This document shows, piece by piece, positions 48,213 through 60,242 of a stretch of DNA of 64,000 nucleotides. Every line of letters starts with the position of its first letter. Positions within the stretch are counted from its first letter, which is position 1. The notes beneath the pieces were generated by a model. The model was not told the origin of the DNA, did no database searches, and saw nothing but the letters and a program-made list of their open reading frames with translations. The position numbers and the translations under genes were made by a program. Source of the DNA: Schumannella soli (GTDB lineage Bacteria > Actinomycetota > Actinomycetes > Actinomycetales > Microbacteriaceae); the NCBI RefSeq assembly GCF_006517435.1, contig NZ_VHQG01000001.1, positions 486,206 to 550,205 on the forward strand, given 5' to 3'.

Positions 48213-48342
48213 CGCCTCAGCCTGTCACAGCCGGACCGGTTCGGTCGATGACACATACGGATAACGGAATATGGCGTGGCGGATGCGCGGCCGGGATCGT
48301 CGCGATCCTCCGACTCGAGCGCCTGCTCAGCCGGGCTCGACG

Positions 48343-50532
48343 TCAGCGGCCGTCGTCGGGGAAGGGCGGCTCGTCGAACTCGGGGTCGTAGGGCGGTTCG
48401 TCGAAGAAGGGCGGCGGCTCCTGGTCGGCGAAGGCCGGGGCGGCCGAGTTCGGGCGGGTCGGACCGCGGCCGCCGCTGCTCGGGCGCGAGGTCGAGCGGG
48501 ATGCGGGACCGGAGCGCCGGGTGGTCGTCGCGACCGGCGATGCGCCGCGAGCAGCCGAGGCCCCAGAGGCAGCAGAGGCGGCCGCGGAGCCGGTCCCAGC
48601 AGCGGCCGAGCCGGCCGGCGCCGAAGCGGCCGATCCGGCCGCGGCTGCGACCGACGTCTCAGCCGGCTCTGCCCCGGCGCCCTCGGGCACCGGGTCGCCG
48701 GCGACGACGGCGAGCACCGCCTCCGCGTAGGTGTCGAGCTTCTTCTCGCCGACGCCGCTGATCTCGCCGAGCTCGTCGCGCGAGGTCGGCTTGATGAGCG
48801 CGATGCCGCGCAGCGTGGCGTCGTTGAAGACGACATAGGCGGGAACGCCCTGGGCGCGGGCGGTCGCGGCGCGCCACTCGCGCAGCGTCTCGAAGAGGTC
48901 GCGGGCGCCCTCGGGCAGCTCCTGCACCTGACCGCGCCGCGCACCGGAGCCACCGGCTCCCGAACCGCCGCGACCGCGCGCGGCCTTCGGCGCCTCGCGG
49001 CGCAGGCGCACGGTCTCCGAGCCGTCGAGCACGCCGCGGGCGCTGTCGCCGATCGCGAGGGTTCCGTATTCGCCCTGCACGACGAGGATGTCGCGGGCGA
49101 GCAGCTGGCGCACGACCCCGCGCCACTCGGTGTCGCTCAGCTCGGTGCCGATGCCGAAGGTCTTCAGCTCGTCGTGCCGCTGCTGACGCACGCGGTCGGT
49201 GCTCTTGCCGAGCAGGATGTCGATGATCTGCCCGGCGCCGAACTTCTGCCCGCGCTCGCGATCGAGCCGCACGACGGTCGAGAGCAGCTTCTGCGCGGCG
49301 ACCGTGCCGTCCCACGACTCCGGCGGGGCGAGGCAGGTGTCGCAGTTGCCGCAGGGCTGGGTCTTCTCGTCGAAGTAGTCGAGCAGCTGCACGCGACGGC
49401 AGTCGATCGTCTCGCAGAGGGCGAGCATCGCATCCAGGTGCGCCTGCATGCGGCGGCGATGCGCGCGGTCGCCCTCGCTGTCGTCGATCATGCGGCGCTG
49501 CTGCATGACGTCCTGCAGGCCGTAGGCGAGCCAGGCGGTCGACTTGAGACCGTCGCGGCCCGCGCGACCGGTCTCCTGGTAGTAGCCCTCGACGCTCTTG
49601 GGCAGGTCGAGGTGGGCGACGAAGCGCACGTCCGGCTTGTCGATGCCCATGCCGAAGGCGATCGTCGCGACCATGACCAGGCCGTCTTCGCGCAGGAACC
49701 GCGCCTGGTTGCGCTGGCGCACGCTCGCGTCGAGACCCGCGTGGTACGGCAGGGCCGGGATCCCCTCGGCCACGAGCGCGGCGGCGGTCGACTCGACCGA
49801 CTTGCGCGAGAGGCAGTAGACGATGCCGGCGTCGCCGGGGTGCTCGGAGCGGATCAGCTTGAGCAGCTGCTGCACCGGACGGTCTTTCGCCTCGATGCGG
49901 TACTGGATGTTGGGCCGGTCGAAGCTCGAGACGAACCACTCGGCCTCGCCGAGGTCGAGTCGCTGCGCGATCTCGTGGCGGGTCTGCTCGGTCGCGGTCG
50001 CCGTGAGCGCGATGCGCGGCACCGCGGGCCAGCGCTCGTGCAGCACCGAGAGCTGCAGGTAGTCGGGCCGGAAGTCGTGGCCCCACTGCGAGACGCAGTG
50101 CGCCTCGTCGATCGCGAAGAGGGCGATGTCGAGGCGGTCGAGCAGCCCCAGCATCGACTCCATGCGCAGCCGCTCGGGCGCGAGGTAGAGCAGGTCGACC
50201 TCGCCGTCGAGCAGCGCCTGTTCGACGCGGCGACGCTCATCCGGCAGCTGGGTCGAGTTGAGGAACTCGGCGCGCACGCCGACGGCGGAGAGCGCATCCA
50301 CCTGGTCTTGCATGAGGGCGATGAGCGGCGAGATGACGACGCCGGTGCCCTGCCGGACGAGCGAGGGGATCTGGTAGCAGAGCGACTTGCCGCCGCCCGT
50401 GGGCATGAGCACGAGGGCGTCGCCGCCGCTCACGAGCCGGTCGATGATCGCGGCCTGCTGCCCGCGGAACTCGTCGTATCCGAAGACCCGCTCGAGCACC
50501 TCGAGAGGGGCGGTTCCGGCGGCGATCGTCAT
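48343..50532 (-). CDS. recQ: ATP-dependent DNA helicase RecQ
   Basis: 729 aa from the ATG at 50532; the frame is open upstream but is Arg-rich and not RecQ-like. VFGYDEFRGQQAAIIDRL is motif 0, MPTGGGKSLCYQIP is Walker A and AIDEAHCVSQWGHDF is the DEAH box. Then follow the helicase C domain, the four-Cys zinc site ending CGNCDTC, the RQC domain and an HRDC domain (about 505-580). The final 150 residues are Ala/Ser/Pro-rich and disordered, with a Pro/acidic end (PPPFFDEPPYDPEFDEPPFP) that may bind SSB-like partners (inference). It unwinds DNA in recombination repair. Confidence 0.95.
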   Translation of the reverse strand: MTIAAGTAPLEVLERVFGYDEFRGQQAAIIDRLVSGGDALVLMPTGGGKSLCYQIPSLVRQGTGVVISPLIALMQDQVDALSAVGVRAEFLNSTQLPDERRRVEQALLDGEVDLLYLAPERLRMESMLGLLDRLDIALFAIDEAHCVSQWGHDFRPDYLQLSVLHERWPAVPRIALTATATEQTRHEIAQRLDLGEAEWFVSSFDRPNIQYRIEAKDRPVQQLLKLIRSEHPGDAGIVYCLSRKSVESTAAALVAEGIPALPYHAGLDASVRQRNQARFLREDGLVMVATIAFGMGIDKPDVRFVAHLDLPKSVEGYYQETGRAGRDGLKSTAWLAYGLQDVMQQRRMIDDSEGDRAHRRRMQAHLDAMLALCETIDCRRVQLLDYFDEKTQPCGNCDTCLAPPESWDGTVAAQKLLSTVVRLDRERGQKFGAGQIIDILLGKSTDRVRQQRHDELKTFGIGTELSDTEWRGVVRQLLARDILVVQGEYGTLAIGDSARGVLDGSETVRLRREAPKAARGRGGSGAGGSGARRGQVQELPEGARDLFETLREWRAATARAQGVPAYVVFNDATLRGIALIKPTSRDELGEISGVGEKKLDTYAEAVLAVVAGDPVPEGAGAEPAETSVAAAAGSAASAPAGSAAAGTGSAAASAASGASAARGASPVATTTRRSGPASRSTSRPSSGGRGPTRPNSAAPAFADQEPPPFFDEPPYDPEFDEPPFPDDGR

Positions 50533-50719
50533 GGCATCCACTCTACGGAGCCGCACCGACGTGCGCCGCCGCGGACCCCGGCGATGGGGAGGGGTGCGCC
50601 CGCGCGCCGGTGTGGAGGAGCGATATCGGATGGCCGGATCGCGACATCGCGGCGCGCGCCATCGCCTCGGCGTCACTGTGCGACACCCGTCCGTTGCGGA
50701 GTCCCACGAACTGGGTACA

Positions 50720-50738
50720 TTAGCTGAGGCTCGCCTAA
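50720..50738. promoter_or_regulatory. IdeR/DtxR iron box before the des operon
   Basis: TTAGCTGAGGCTCGCCTAA matches the DtxR/IdeR consensus (TTAGGTTAGGCTAACCTAA) at 15 of 19 positions. It lies 90 bases before the desA start. With iron bound, the repressor should shut the siderophore operon. Confidence 0.85.
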
Positions 50739-50753
50739 CTAAGGCGGACCTAA
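50735..50753. promoter_or_regulatory. Second, overlapping iron box
   Basis: CTAACTAAGGCGGACCTAA matches the same consensus at 13 of 19 positions and overlaps the first box by 4 bases. Pairs of dimers on overlapping boxes are common for this repressor. Confidence 0.55.
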
Positions 50754-50827
50754 CCCGTCCGGATGCTCTGCGCGGAACCGGGCGGGGCGACCCCCGCTGA
50801 CTTCCTTCCCCTCCGAGGAGCTCATCC

Positions 50828-52453
50828 GTGTCCCACCTGCTCACCTCCGCCACGGCGGACCGCTACGCCGAGGCCGTGCACGACACGGTCGAGGCGATCG
50901 CGACCCGGCTGCGCGGCATCCGCCAGCCCTTCTCCGGCGCGAGCCGTGACGAGCTGCAGTCGCTCGTCGACGCCGCCGACCTCGACGGCGACGGCGTCGG
51001 AACCCGCGCCGCGATGGCCGAGATCGACGAGGTCTTCGCCGCGAACGCCGTCTGGTTCCACGACCCCGGCTACCTCGCCCACCTCAACTGCCCGGTCGCG
51101 CTGCCGGCCGTCGCGGCCGAGGCGGTGCTCGCGGCGATCAACACCTCCGTCGACACCTACGACCAGTCGACGATCGGCACGCTCCTGGAGCGCCGGCTCA
51201 TCGACTGGACGGCCGGGCGGATCGGGTTCGGCGCCGACGGCGCGAGCTCCGCGAGCGAAGCGGATGCCGCCCCCGCCCCCGACGGCGTCTTCACCTCGGG
51301 CGGCACGCAGTCGAACCTGCAGGCGCTGCTGCTCGCGCGGGAGTCGACGCTCGCCCGCATCCAGGCGGCCGCCACCGCCGCCTCCGCCACCGCCAGCGAT
51401 GCCGACACCGACGACGCCTCCGGAACCACCGACACCCGCCGCCCGGCCCTGCTCGCCCGCATGTCGATCCTGGCGACCGAGAACTCGCACTTCAGCGTGC
51501 AGAAGTCGGCCCTGCTGCTCGGGCTGGCCGACGACGCCGTCGTGAGCGTGCCGACCGACGCCGCCGGACGCCTCGACCCGGCCGCCCTGCGCGCGAGCCT
51601 CGCCGCCGTGACCGCGACGGGGCGCATCCCGATGGCCGTCGTCGCGACCGCCGGCACGACCGACCGCGGCATGATCGACCCGCTCGCCGAGATCGCCGAC
51701 GCCGCGCATGCGGCAGGGGCCTGGATGCACGTGGATGCCGCCTACGGCTGCGGCCTGCTCGTCAGCCGCGAGCACCGGCAGCTGCTGGCCGGAGTCGAGC
51801 GCGCCGACTCGGTGACGGTCGACTATCACAAGAGCTTCTTCCAGCCGGTGTCGTCGAGCGCGCTGATCGTGCGCGACGGCCGCGAGCTGGCGCGCATCGC
51901 CTGGCACGCCGACTACCTCAACCCGCTCGCGAATGCTGAGCCGAACCAGGTCGACAAGTCGCTGCAGACCACCCGCCGCCTCGACGCGCTCAAGCTCTGG
52001 GCGACCCTGCGGGCGCTCGGCGCCGACGAACTCGGGCGGATGTTCGACACGACGCTCGCGACCACGCAGCGGGTGCACGCCCGGCTCTCCGACGACGAGG
52101 AGCTGCGCCTGCTCAGCCCGACGCAGCTGAGCACGGTCATCTTCCGCTGGCAGCCCGAGGGCGTGACGGATGCGGAGGCCGACCGCCTCGTGCCGCTCGT
52201 GCGCCGCGTGCTCTTCGACGCCGGCCGTGTGCTCGTCGCGAAGACCGTGATCGACGGCCGCCCGGCGCTCAAGCTCACGCTGCTCAACCCCGAGACCTCC
52301 GCGGAGCAGGTGCTCGGCGGGCTCGAGCTGGTGCGCGCCGCGGCCGCCGCCCTGCACGACACCGGGGCGCTCGACGCCCTCGACCTGAACGACGCCGAAC
52401 TGGATCTCGCCGAACTCGACCTCGCCGACCTGAACCCGGAGGTGGCGCGATGA
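50828..52453 (+). CDS. desA: PLP-dependent diamine-forming decarboxylase, DesA type
   Basis: 541 aa from a GTG with GAGGAG 7 bases upstream. It is a group II decarboxylase: HDPGYLAHLNCPVALPAVAAE, FTSGGTQSNLQALLLARE, MHVDAAYGCGLLVS and the PLP-lysine in VDYHKSFFQP. In des loci this enzyme makes cadaverine (or putrescine) from lysine (or ornithine). An Ala/Thr/Asp-rich insert (about 180-205) is species-specific. It is the first gene behind the iron boxes, and its stop overlaps desB. Confidence 0.92.
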   Translation: MSHLLTSATADRYAEAVHDTVEAIATRLRGIRQPFSGASRDELQSLVDAADLDGDGVGTRAAMAEIDEVFAANAVWFHDPGYLAHLNCPVALPAVAAEAVLAAINTSVDTYDQSTIGTLLERRLIDWTAGRIGFGADGASSASEADAAPAPDGVFTSGGTQSNLQALLLARESTLARIQAAATAASATASDADTDDASGTTDTRRPALLARMSILATENSHFSVQKSALLLGLADDAVVSVPTDAAGRLDPAALRASLAAVTATGRIPMAVVATAGTTDRGMIDPLAEIADAAHAAGAWMHVDAAYGCGLLVSREHRQLLAGVERADSVTVDYHKSFFQPVSSSALIVRDGRELARIAWHADYLNPLANAEPNQVDKSLQTTRRLDALKLWATLRALGADELGRMFDTTLATTQRVHARLSDDEELRLLSPTQLSTVIFRWQPEGVTDAEADRLVPLVRRVLFDAGRVLVAKTVIDGRPALKLTLLNPETSAEQVLGGLELVRAAAAALHDTGALDALDLNDAELDLAELDLADLNPEVAR

Positions 52454-53910
52454 GCGCACCCGCGACCCCGCACATCCACGACCTCGCCGCCGTCGGCGCC
52501 GACGGCTCGCCCCCGCACATCCACGACCTCGTCGGCGTCGGAATCGGCCCCTTCAATCTCGGCCTCGCCTGCCTGACCGCGCCGCTCGACGACGTCGACG
52601 CCGTGTTCCTGGATGCGGCGGACGGCTTCGCCTGGCACCACGGCATGATGCTCGACGGCGCGACGATCCAGGTGCCGTTCCTGGCCGACCTCGTGACGAT
52701 GGCCGATCCGACCTCGCCCTACTCCTTCCTCAACTGGCTGAAGCAGACCGGGCGGCTCTACCCCTTCTACATCCGCGAAGACGTCTACCCGCTGCGCGCC
52801 GAGTACGACGCCTACTGCCGCTGGGCGTCGGAGCAGCTGCCGAACCTGCGCTGGGGCCGCCGCGTCGTCAGCATCGAGCACGACGAGGCGCTGGATGCCT
52901 ACCGCGTCACGAGCGAGGTCGCCGCGACCGGAACGACCGAGACCGTGATCGGACGCCACCTCGCGCTCGGCGTCGGCACCCGTCCGATCGTGCCCGCGCC
53001 GCTGCGCGGCCTGCCGGGGCCGGTCGTGCACAGCTCCGACTACCTGCCGTCGAAGGAGCGCCTGCAGTCCGCCGGATCGGTCACGGTCGTCGGCAGCGGG
53101 CAGTCGGCCGCCGAGATCTACCTCGACCTGCTCGAGGGCGCCCGCGACGGCGGCTACCGGGTCGAGTGGATCACGCGATCGCCGCGCTTCTTCCCGATGG
53201 AGTACACGAAGCTCACGCTCGAGATGACGAGCCCCGAGTACACCGACCACTTCCACGCCCTGCCGACCGAGCTGCGCGACGCCGTCGGCCGCGAGCAGCG
53301 GGTGCTCTACAAGGGCATCTCGGGCGAGCTCGTCAACGCGATCTACGACACCCTCTATCGGCTCAGCGCGAGCGGCCCGGTGCCGACGACGCTGCTCAGC
53401 GACACCGAGGTGATCGGCGCCGAATGGCAGCCGGCCTCGCAGAGCTACCGGCTGCACCTGCGGCACGGGCAGCTCGGGCAGGAGCACGGTCGCGAGACCG
53501 GCGCGCTCGTGCTGGCGACGGGGTACGGGGCCGAGGTGCCCGAGTTCCTCGAGCCGATCCGCGACCGCCTCGACTGGGATGCGCGGGGCCGCCTCGACGT
53601 GGCGCGGGAGTACACGGTCGACGGCGACCGCGGGCGCGTCTTCGTGCTCAACGGGGAGGAGCACTCGCATGGCGTGACCGCCCCCGACCTCGGCTTCGGC
53701 GCCTGGCGCAACGCGGTCATCATCGCCGCGATCACCGGGCGCGAGGTGTACCCGATCGAGCGGCGCATCGCGTTCCAGGAGTTCGGGGTGCCGGCGGATG
53801 CGCTGCCGGTGCCGGGCGCGGATGCGGCGCCGGACGCGGATGCGGCGCCGGACGCGGATGCGGCGCCGGCCGCGTCCGTCTCCGCGGATGCGGTGGAGGC
53901 CGCCCGATGA
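52450..53910 (+). CDS. desB: L-lysine/diamine N-monooxygenase, DesB type
   Basis: 486 aa. FAD binds at LVGVGIGPFNLGLACL and NADPH at VVGSGQSAAEIYLDLL. DGATIQVPFLADLVTMADPTSPYSFLNWL and EEHSHGVTAPDLGFGAWRN are family blocks. It hydroxylates the primary amine of cadaverine or lysine. The N-terminus repeats PHIHDL twice because of a 45-base duplication, and the C-terminus carries PDADAA repeats. It overlaps desA and desC by 4 bases each. Confidence 0.93.
   Translation: MSAPATPHIHDLAAVGADGSPPHIHDLVGVGIGPFNLGLACLTAPLDDVDAVFLDAADGFAWHHGMMLDGATIQVPFLADLVTMADPTSPYSFLNWLKQTGRLYPFYIREDVYPLRAEYDAYCRWASEQLPNLRWGRRVVSIEHDEALDAYRVTSEVAATGTTETVIGRHLALGVGTRPIVPAPLRGLPGPVVHSSDYLPSKERLQSAGSVTVVGSGQSAAEIYLDLLEGARDGGYRVEWITRSPRFFPMEYTKLTLEMTSPEYTDHFHALPTELRDAVGREQRVLYKGISGELVNAIYDTLYRLSASGPVPTTLLSDTEVIGAEWQPASQSYRLHLRHGQLGQEHGRETGALVLATGYGAEVPEFLEPIRDRLDWDARGRLDVAREYTVDGDRGRVFVLNGEEHSHGVTAPDLGFGAWRNAVIIAAITGREVYPIERRIAFQEFGVPADALPVPGADAAPDADAAPDADAAPAASVSADAVEAAR
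52466..52531 (+). repeat. 21-bp direct repeat at the start of desB
   Basis: CCCCGCACATCCACGACCTCG occurs at 52466-52486 and 52511-52531, a 45-base (15-codon) period. It duplicates the N-terminal PHIHDL without changing frame. Confidence 0.7.
53818..53869 (+). repeat. 18-bp tandem repeat at the end of desB
   Basis: Nearly three copies of GCGGATGCGGCGCCGGAC encode repeated ADAAPD in the disordered C-terminus. Such a tract could expand or contract by slippage without shifting the frame. Confidence 0.7.
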
Positions 53911-54611
53911 CCGCGCGCACCGCCGCCGCGGCGTTCGCGGCCGCCGAGCTCCCGGTCGCGGCCGACGGGTCCGGGCAGCCCGCGGCGGCCGACCTCGCGA
54001 TCACGATCGCGCCGACCGACGCCGCGCGCGACGCCGCCCTCGTGCAGGGCTGGCTCGCGCATCCCAACTCCGCCTTCTGGGGCATGGGCGACCTCGACGT
54101 CGCGCAGGTCGCGTCGTACCTCGGCGAGGTCGTCGCGCATCCGGATCAGGACTCGTGGGTCGGCTCGGTCGACGGCGCACCCGCCTTCCTGGTCGAGACC
54201 TACAACCCCGCGCGCGTGCTGCTCGTCGGACTGCACGACGCCGAGCCGGGAGACCTCGGGATGCACATCCTCATCGCGCCGCCGGCCGCATCGGCCGCCG
54301 ACAGCTCCGGCTCGGGCGTGCGGCACGGCTTCACCGACGCCGTCTTCGCCGAGGTCGTGCGCTGGTGCTTCGCCGAGCGCGGCGCCGAGCGCGTCGTGGT
54401 CGAGCCGGACGTGCGCAACGACCGCATCCTCGCCAAGAACGCGGCAGCGGGATTCCGCCCGGTCGGCGAGATCGACGTGCCCGAGGGCGAGCGCGTGAAG
54501 CGGGCGCTGCTCAGCGTCGCCACGCGGGAGGACTTCGCGGCGTCGCGGCTCGGGGCCGCAGTCGGAGCCGCGGCGCTCGCGACGCCGATCGCCGAGGAGG
54601 TCGCGCGATGA
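53907..54611 (+). CDS. desC: GNAT-type acyltransferase, DesC type
   Basis: 234 aa. The IucB/AlcB-like acyltransferase fold shows GWLAHPNSAFWGMGDLD, a variant of the family HPxxxFW block, then LVETYNPARV, GDLGMHILIAPP and RVVVEPDVRNDRI. It adds succinyl or acetyl groups from CoA to N-hydroxycadaverine to make the hydroxamate. The first 35 residues are Ala-rich. It overlaps desB and desD by 4 bases, as expected for one translationally coupled operon. Confidence 0.92.
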   Translation: MTARTAAAAFAAAELPVAADGSGQPAAADLAITIAPTDAARDAALVQGWLAHPNSAFWGMGDLDVAQVASYLGEVVAHPDQDSWVGSVDGAPAFLVETYNPARVLLVGLHDAEPGDLGMHILIAPPAASAADSSGSGVRHGFTDAVFAEVVRWCFAERGAERVVVEPDVRNDRILAKNAAAGFRPVGEIDVPEGERVKRALLSVATREDFAASRLGAAVGAAALATPIAEEVAR

Positions 54612-56569
54612 CCCGGTCGCTCGACCTGACCGACCTCGACGGCGAAGGCGTGAAGGACCCCGCGCTCGGCGGGTCGGCCCTCGACGGGTCCGATCTCGAC
54701 GGCTTCGATCTGAACCCGGCCGCGCACCTCACCCCCGAGAACGCGGCCCGTGCCCACCGGCACCTCGTCGCGAAGGCGATCGCCGAGTTCACGCACGAGC
54801 GGCTGCTCGCGCCGACCGCCGACGGGGATGCGTGGCGCCTCGAGCTCGACGGCGTCACCTACCGCTTCCGCGCCGAGCGCACCGCGCTCGAGCACTGGAT
54901 CATCGACGAGCCGACGCTGACCCGCGAGGTCCGCGGCGAGCCCGCCGAGCTGGATGCCCTCCAGCTCATCCTCGAGCTGCAGCCGCTGCTCGACATCCCC
55001 GATGCCCTGCTCGCGACCTACCTCGAAGAGCTGTCGTCGACGCTCGCGAGCGCGGCCTTCAAGCTGCACCGCGGAACCCCGTCGGCGGCCGAGCTGGCCG
55101 TCGCCGACTTCCAGACGATCGAGACCTCGATGACCGAAGGGCATCCGGGATTCGTCGCGAACAACGGGCGCATCGGCTTCGGCCTGGCCGAGCACGCGGC
55201 CTTCGCGCCCGAGTCGGCTCGGCCCATCCGCCTCGTCTGGCTCGCCGCGCGGCGTGAGCTCAGCCACCTCGCGCTCGGCGTCGGGCTCGGCGAGACCGGA
55301 CTCATCGGCGACGAGCTCGACCCGGCGCTGCTGCAGCGCTTCTCCGACCGGCTCACCAGCCTCGGACTCGACCCCGCTGACTACCGCCTGCTGCCCGTGC
55401 ACCCGCACCAGTGGGAGCACCGCGTCGCGATCACCTTCGCCGCCGACCTCGCCCGTCGCGACCTCGTGCTGCTCGGCCGCGGCGACGACGAGTACACGGC
55501 GCAGCAGTCGGTGCGCACCCTGTTCAACCGCTCGCATCCCGAGCGGCACTACGTGAAGACCGCGATCGCGGTGCAGAACATGGGCTTCCTGCGCGGGCTC
55601 TCCCCCGCGTACATGCGCGTCACCCCGGCGATCAACGACTGGGTCGCCGAGCTGGTGGCGGGGGATGACGAGTTCGCCCGCAACGGCTTCCGGGTGCTGC
55701 GCGAGCGCGCCTCCATCGGCTACACCGGCGACGTCTACCACCGCACCGCGCAGCCGAACCCGCACCGCAAGATGCTCGCCGCGCTCTGGCGCGAGAGCCC
55801 GATGCCGCTGCTGCAGAACGGCGAGCGGGTCGCGACGCTCGCCTCGCTGCTGCACCGGGATGCCGACGGCGCCTCGGTCGTGACGGCGATGATCCGTGCG
55901 TCGGGGTTGCCGGCGACCGTCTGGACGCGCGCGCTGCTGCAGGCCTACCTGCGGCCGCTCGTGCACAGCCTGCTCGCGCACGATCTGGCCTGGATGCCGC
56001 ACGGCGAGAACCTCATCCTCGTGCTCTCGCAGAACGTGCCGACCGGCGTCTTCATGAAGGACATCGGCGAGGAGATCGCCCTGCTCGCCCCGCGCGAGGT
56101 GCCCGAGGCGGTGCAGCGGGTGCTCGCGCCGACGGATGCGCAGGAGGCCGCGCTGGCGATCTTCACGGATGTCTTCGACGGGGTGCTGCGACACCTGGCG
56201 GGCATTCTGCACGTCGACGGCACGCTGCACGAGCACGTGTTCTGGCAGCTCGTCGCGGAGTGCGTCGACCGGCACGCGGCCGAGCATCCCGACCTCGAAT
56301 CGGCGATCGACCTGCGCGCCGAGCGCTTCGCGCACTCGTGCCTCAACAGGCTGCAGCTGCGCAACACCCTGCAGATGGTCGACCTGGCGAACCAGTCGCA
56401 GTCGCTCATCATGGCCGGCACGATGGCGAACCCGATCGCGCGGCGGGCGGGGGCGTCGACTGCGGCCGGTTCGTCGGCGGTGGCCGGGGTGGATGCGGGA
56501 CTCGTGTCGGTCGGGTCGGCCGAGTCGGCGTCCGCACCCGGTCCCGAGTCCGACGCGACCGCTGTCTGA
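54608..56569 (+). CDS. desD: NRPS-independent siderophore synthetase, IucA/IucC family, DesD type
   Basis: 653 aa. The IucA/IucC core includes ETSMTEGHPGFVANNGRIGF, LLPVHPHQWEHRV, YVKTAIAVQNMGFLRGLSP and MPHGENLILVL. It activates the succinylated hydroxamate with ATP and joins monomers into linear and cyclic desferrioxamine. The start has a short acidic DLDG repeat; the end is an Ala/Ser/Gly-rich tail not needed for catalysis. The penicillin-acylase family gene starts 4 bases after its stop. Confidence 0.95.
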   Translation: MTRSLDLTDLDGEGVKDPALGGSALDGSDLDGFDLNPAAHLTPENAARAHRHLVAKAIAEFTHERLLAPTADGDAWRLELDGVTYRFRAERTALEHWIIDEPTLTREVRGEPAELDALQLILELQPLLDIPDALLATYLEELSSTLASAAFKLHRGTPSAAELAVADFQTIETSMTEGHPGFVANNGRIGFGLAEHAAFAPESARPIRLVWLAARRELSHLALGVGLGETGLIGDELDPALLQRFSDRLTSLGLDPADYRLLPVHPHQWEHRVAITFAADLARRDLVLLGRGDDEYTAQQSVRTLFNRSHPERHYVKTAIAVQNMGFLRGLSPAYMRVTPAINDWVAELVAGDDEFARNGFRVLRERASIGYTGDVYHRTAQPNPHRKMLAALWRESPMPLLQNGERVATLASLLHRDADGASVVTAMIRASGLPATVWTRALLQAYLRPLVHSLLAHDLAWMPHGENLILVLSQNVPTGVFMKDIGEEIALLAPREVPEAVQRVLAPTDAQEAALAIFTDVFDGVLRHLAGILHVDGTLHEHVFWQLVAECVDRHAAEHPDLESAIDLRAERFAHSCLNRLQLRNTLQMVDLANQSQSLIMAGTMANPIARRAGASTAAGSSAVAGVDAGLVSVGSAESASAPGPESDATAV

Positions 56570-56573
56570 GGCC

Positions 56574-59530
<2,957 letters not shown>

Positions 59531-59534
<4 letters not shown>

Positions 59535-60196
59535 CCTCCGACGCCGCACCCGCCTCGACCCCGTCCTTCGACCCCGCCCTCACCGCCGACGGCGACCCCG
59601 ATCGCCTCCTCGGCGGCACCCGCGGCGAGCTCGTCTGGAGCGACCCCGACTCCCCGCTCGGCCTCGTCGAGCTGCGCGTGCTCGATCCCGTCGCCGACCT
59701 CGCGGTGCTGCACGGCTGGGTCGCGCAGCCGCGCTCCCAATTCTGGGGCGGGCTCAGCGAGGCGACGCCCGACGAGCTGCGCGAGGTCTACGAGTTCGTG
59801 GATGCGCTGCCCACCCACCACGCCTTCCTCGCGGCGGTCGACGGCACGCCCGTCGCGCTGCTGCAGACCTACCAGCCCGAGCACGACCCGGTCGGCGCGG
59901 CGTACCCGGTCGAGCGAGGTGATGTCGGCATCCACCTGCTCATCGGAGCCCGCGCCGGCGCCCGCCTCGCCGGCTACAGCACCCTGCTCGGGGTCTCGTT
60001 CGCGCGGTTCCTGTTCACGCGTCCGGCCGCCGAGCGCATCGTCGCCGAACCCGATCTGCTCAACGAGGCCGCCGTCACCCGCGCGCGGCTCAGCGGCTTC
60101 GAGATCGGACCCGAGATCGACCTGCCCGACAAGCGCGCCCAGCTCGCCTTCCTCACGCGAGCCCGGCTGGATGCGCTGCTCACCCGCCTCGCCTGA
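59531..60196 (+). CDS. Second DesC-like GNAT acyltransferase
   Basis: 221 aa from the ATG at 59531, overlapping the acylase stop by 4 bases. It shares the DesC plan: LHGWVAQPRSQFWGGLSE, LLQTYQPEHDPV, GDVGIHLLIGARAG and RIVAEPDLLNEAAVTRA. It is clearly a paralogue of the 53907 protein but with a different acceptor loop. It ends the operon. Two acyltransferases suggest that more than one acyl group can be put on the siderophore building block (inference). Confidence 0.88.
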
Positions 60197-60242
60197 CCCG
60201 CCCCGGTCAGCGCGCACCTCGCCGCACCTATAGCGTGCTCTG

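Noticed and set aside
50532-50853. N-terminal extension of RecQ
   Set aside because: The open frame upstream of 50532 is Arg-rich, crosses the des promoter with its iron boxes and has no family similarity; the ATG at 50532 starts the conserved part.
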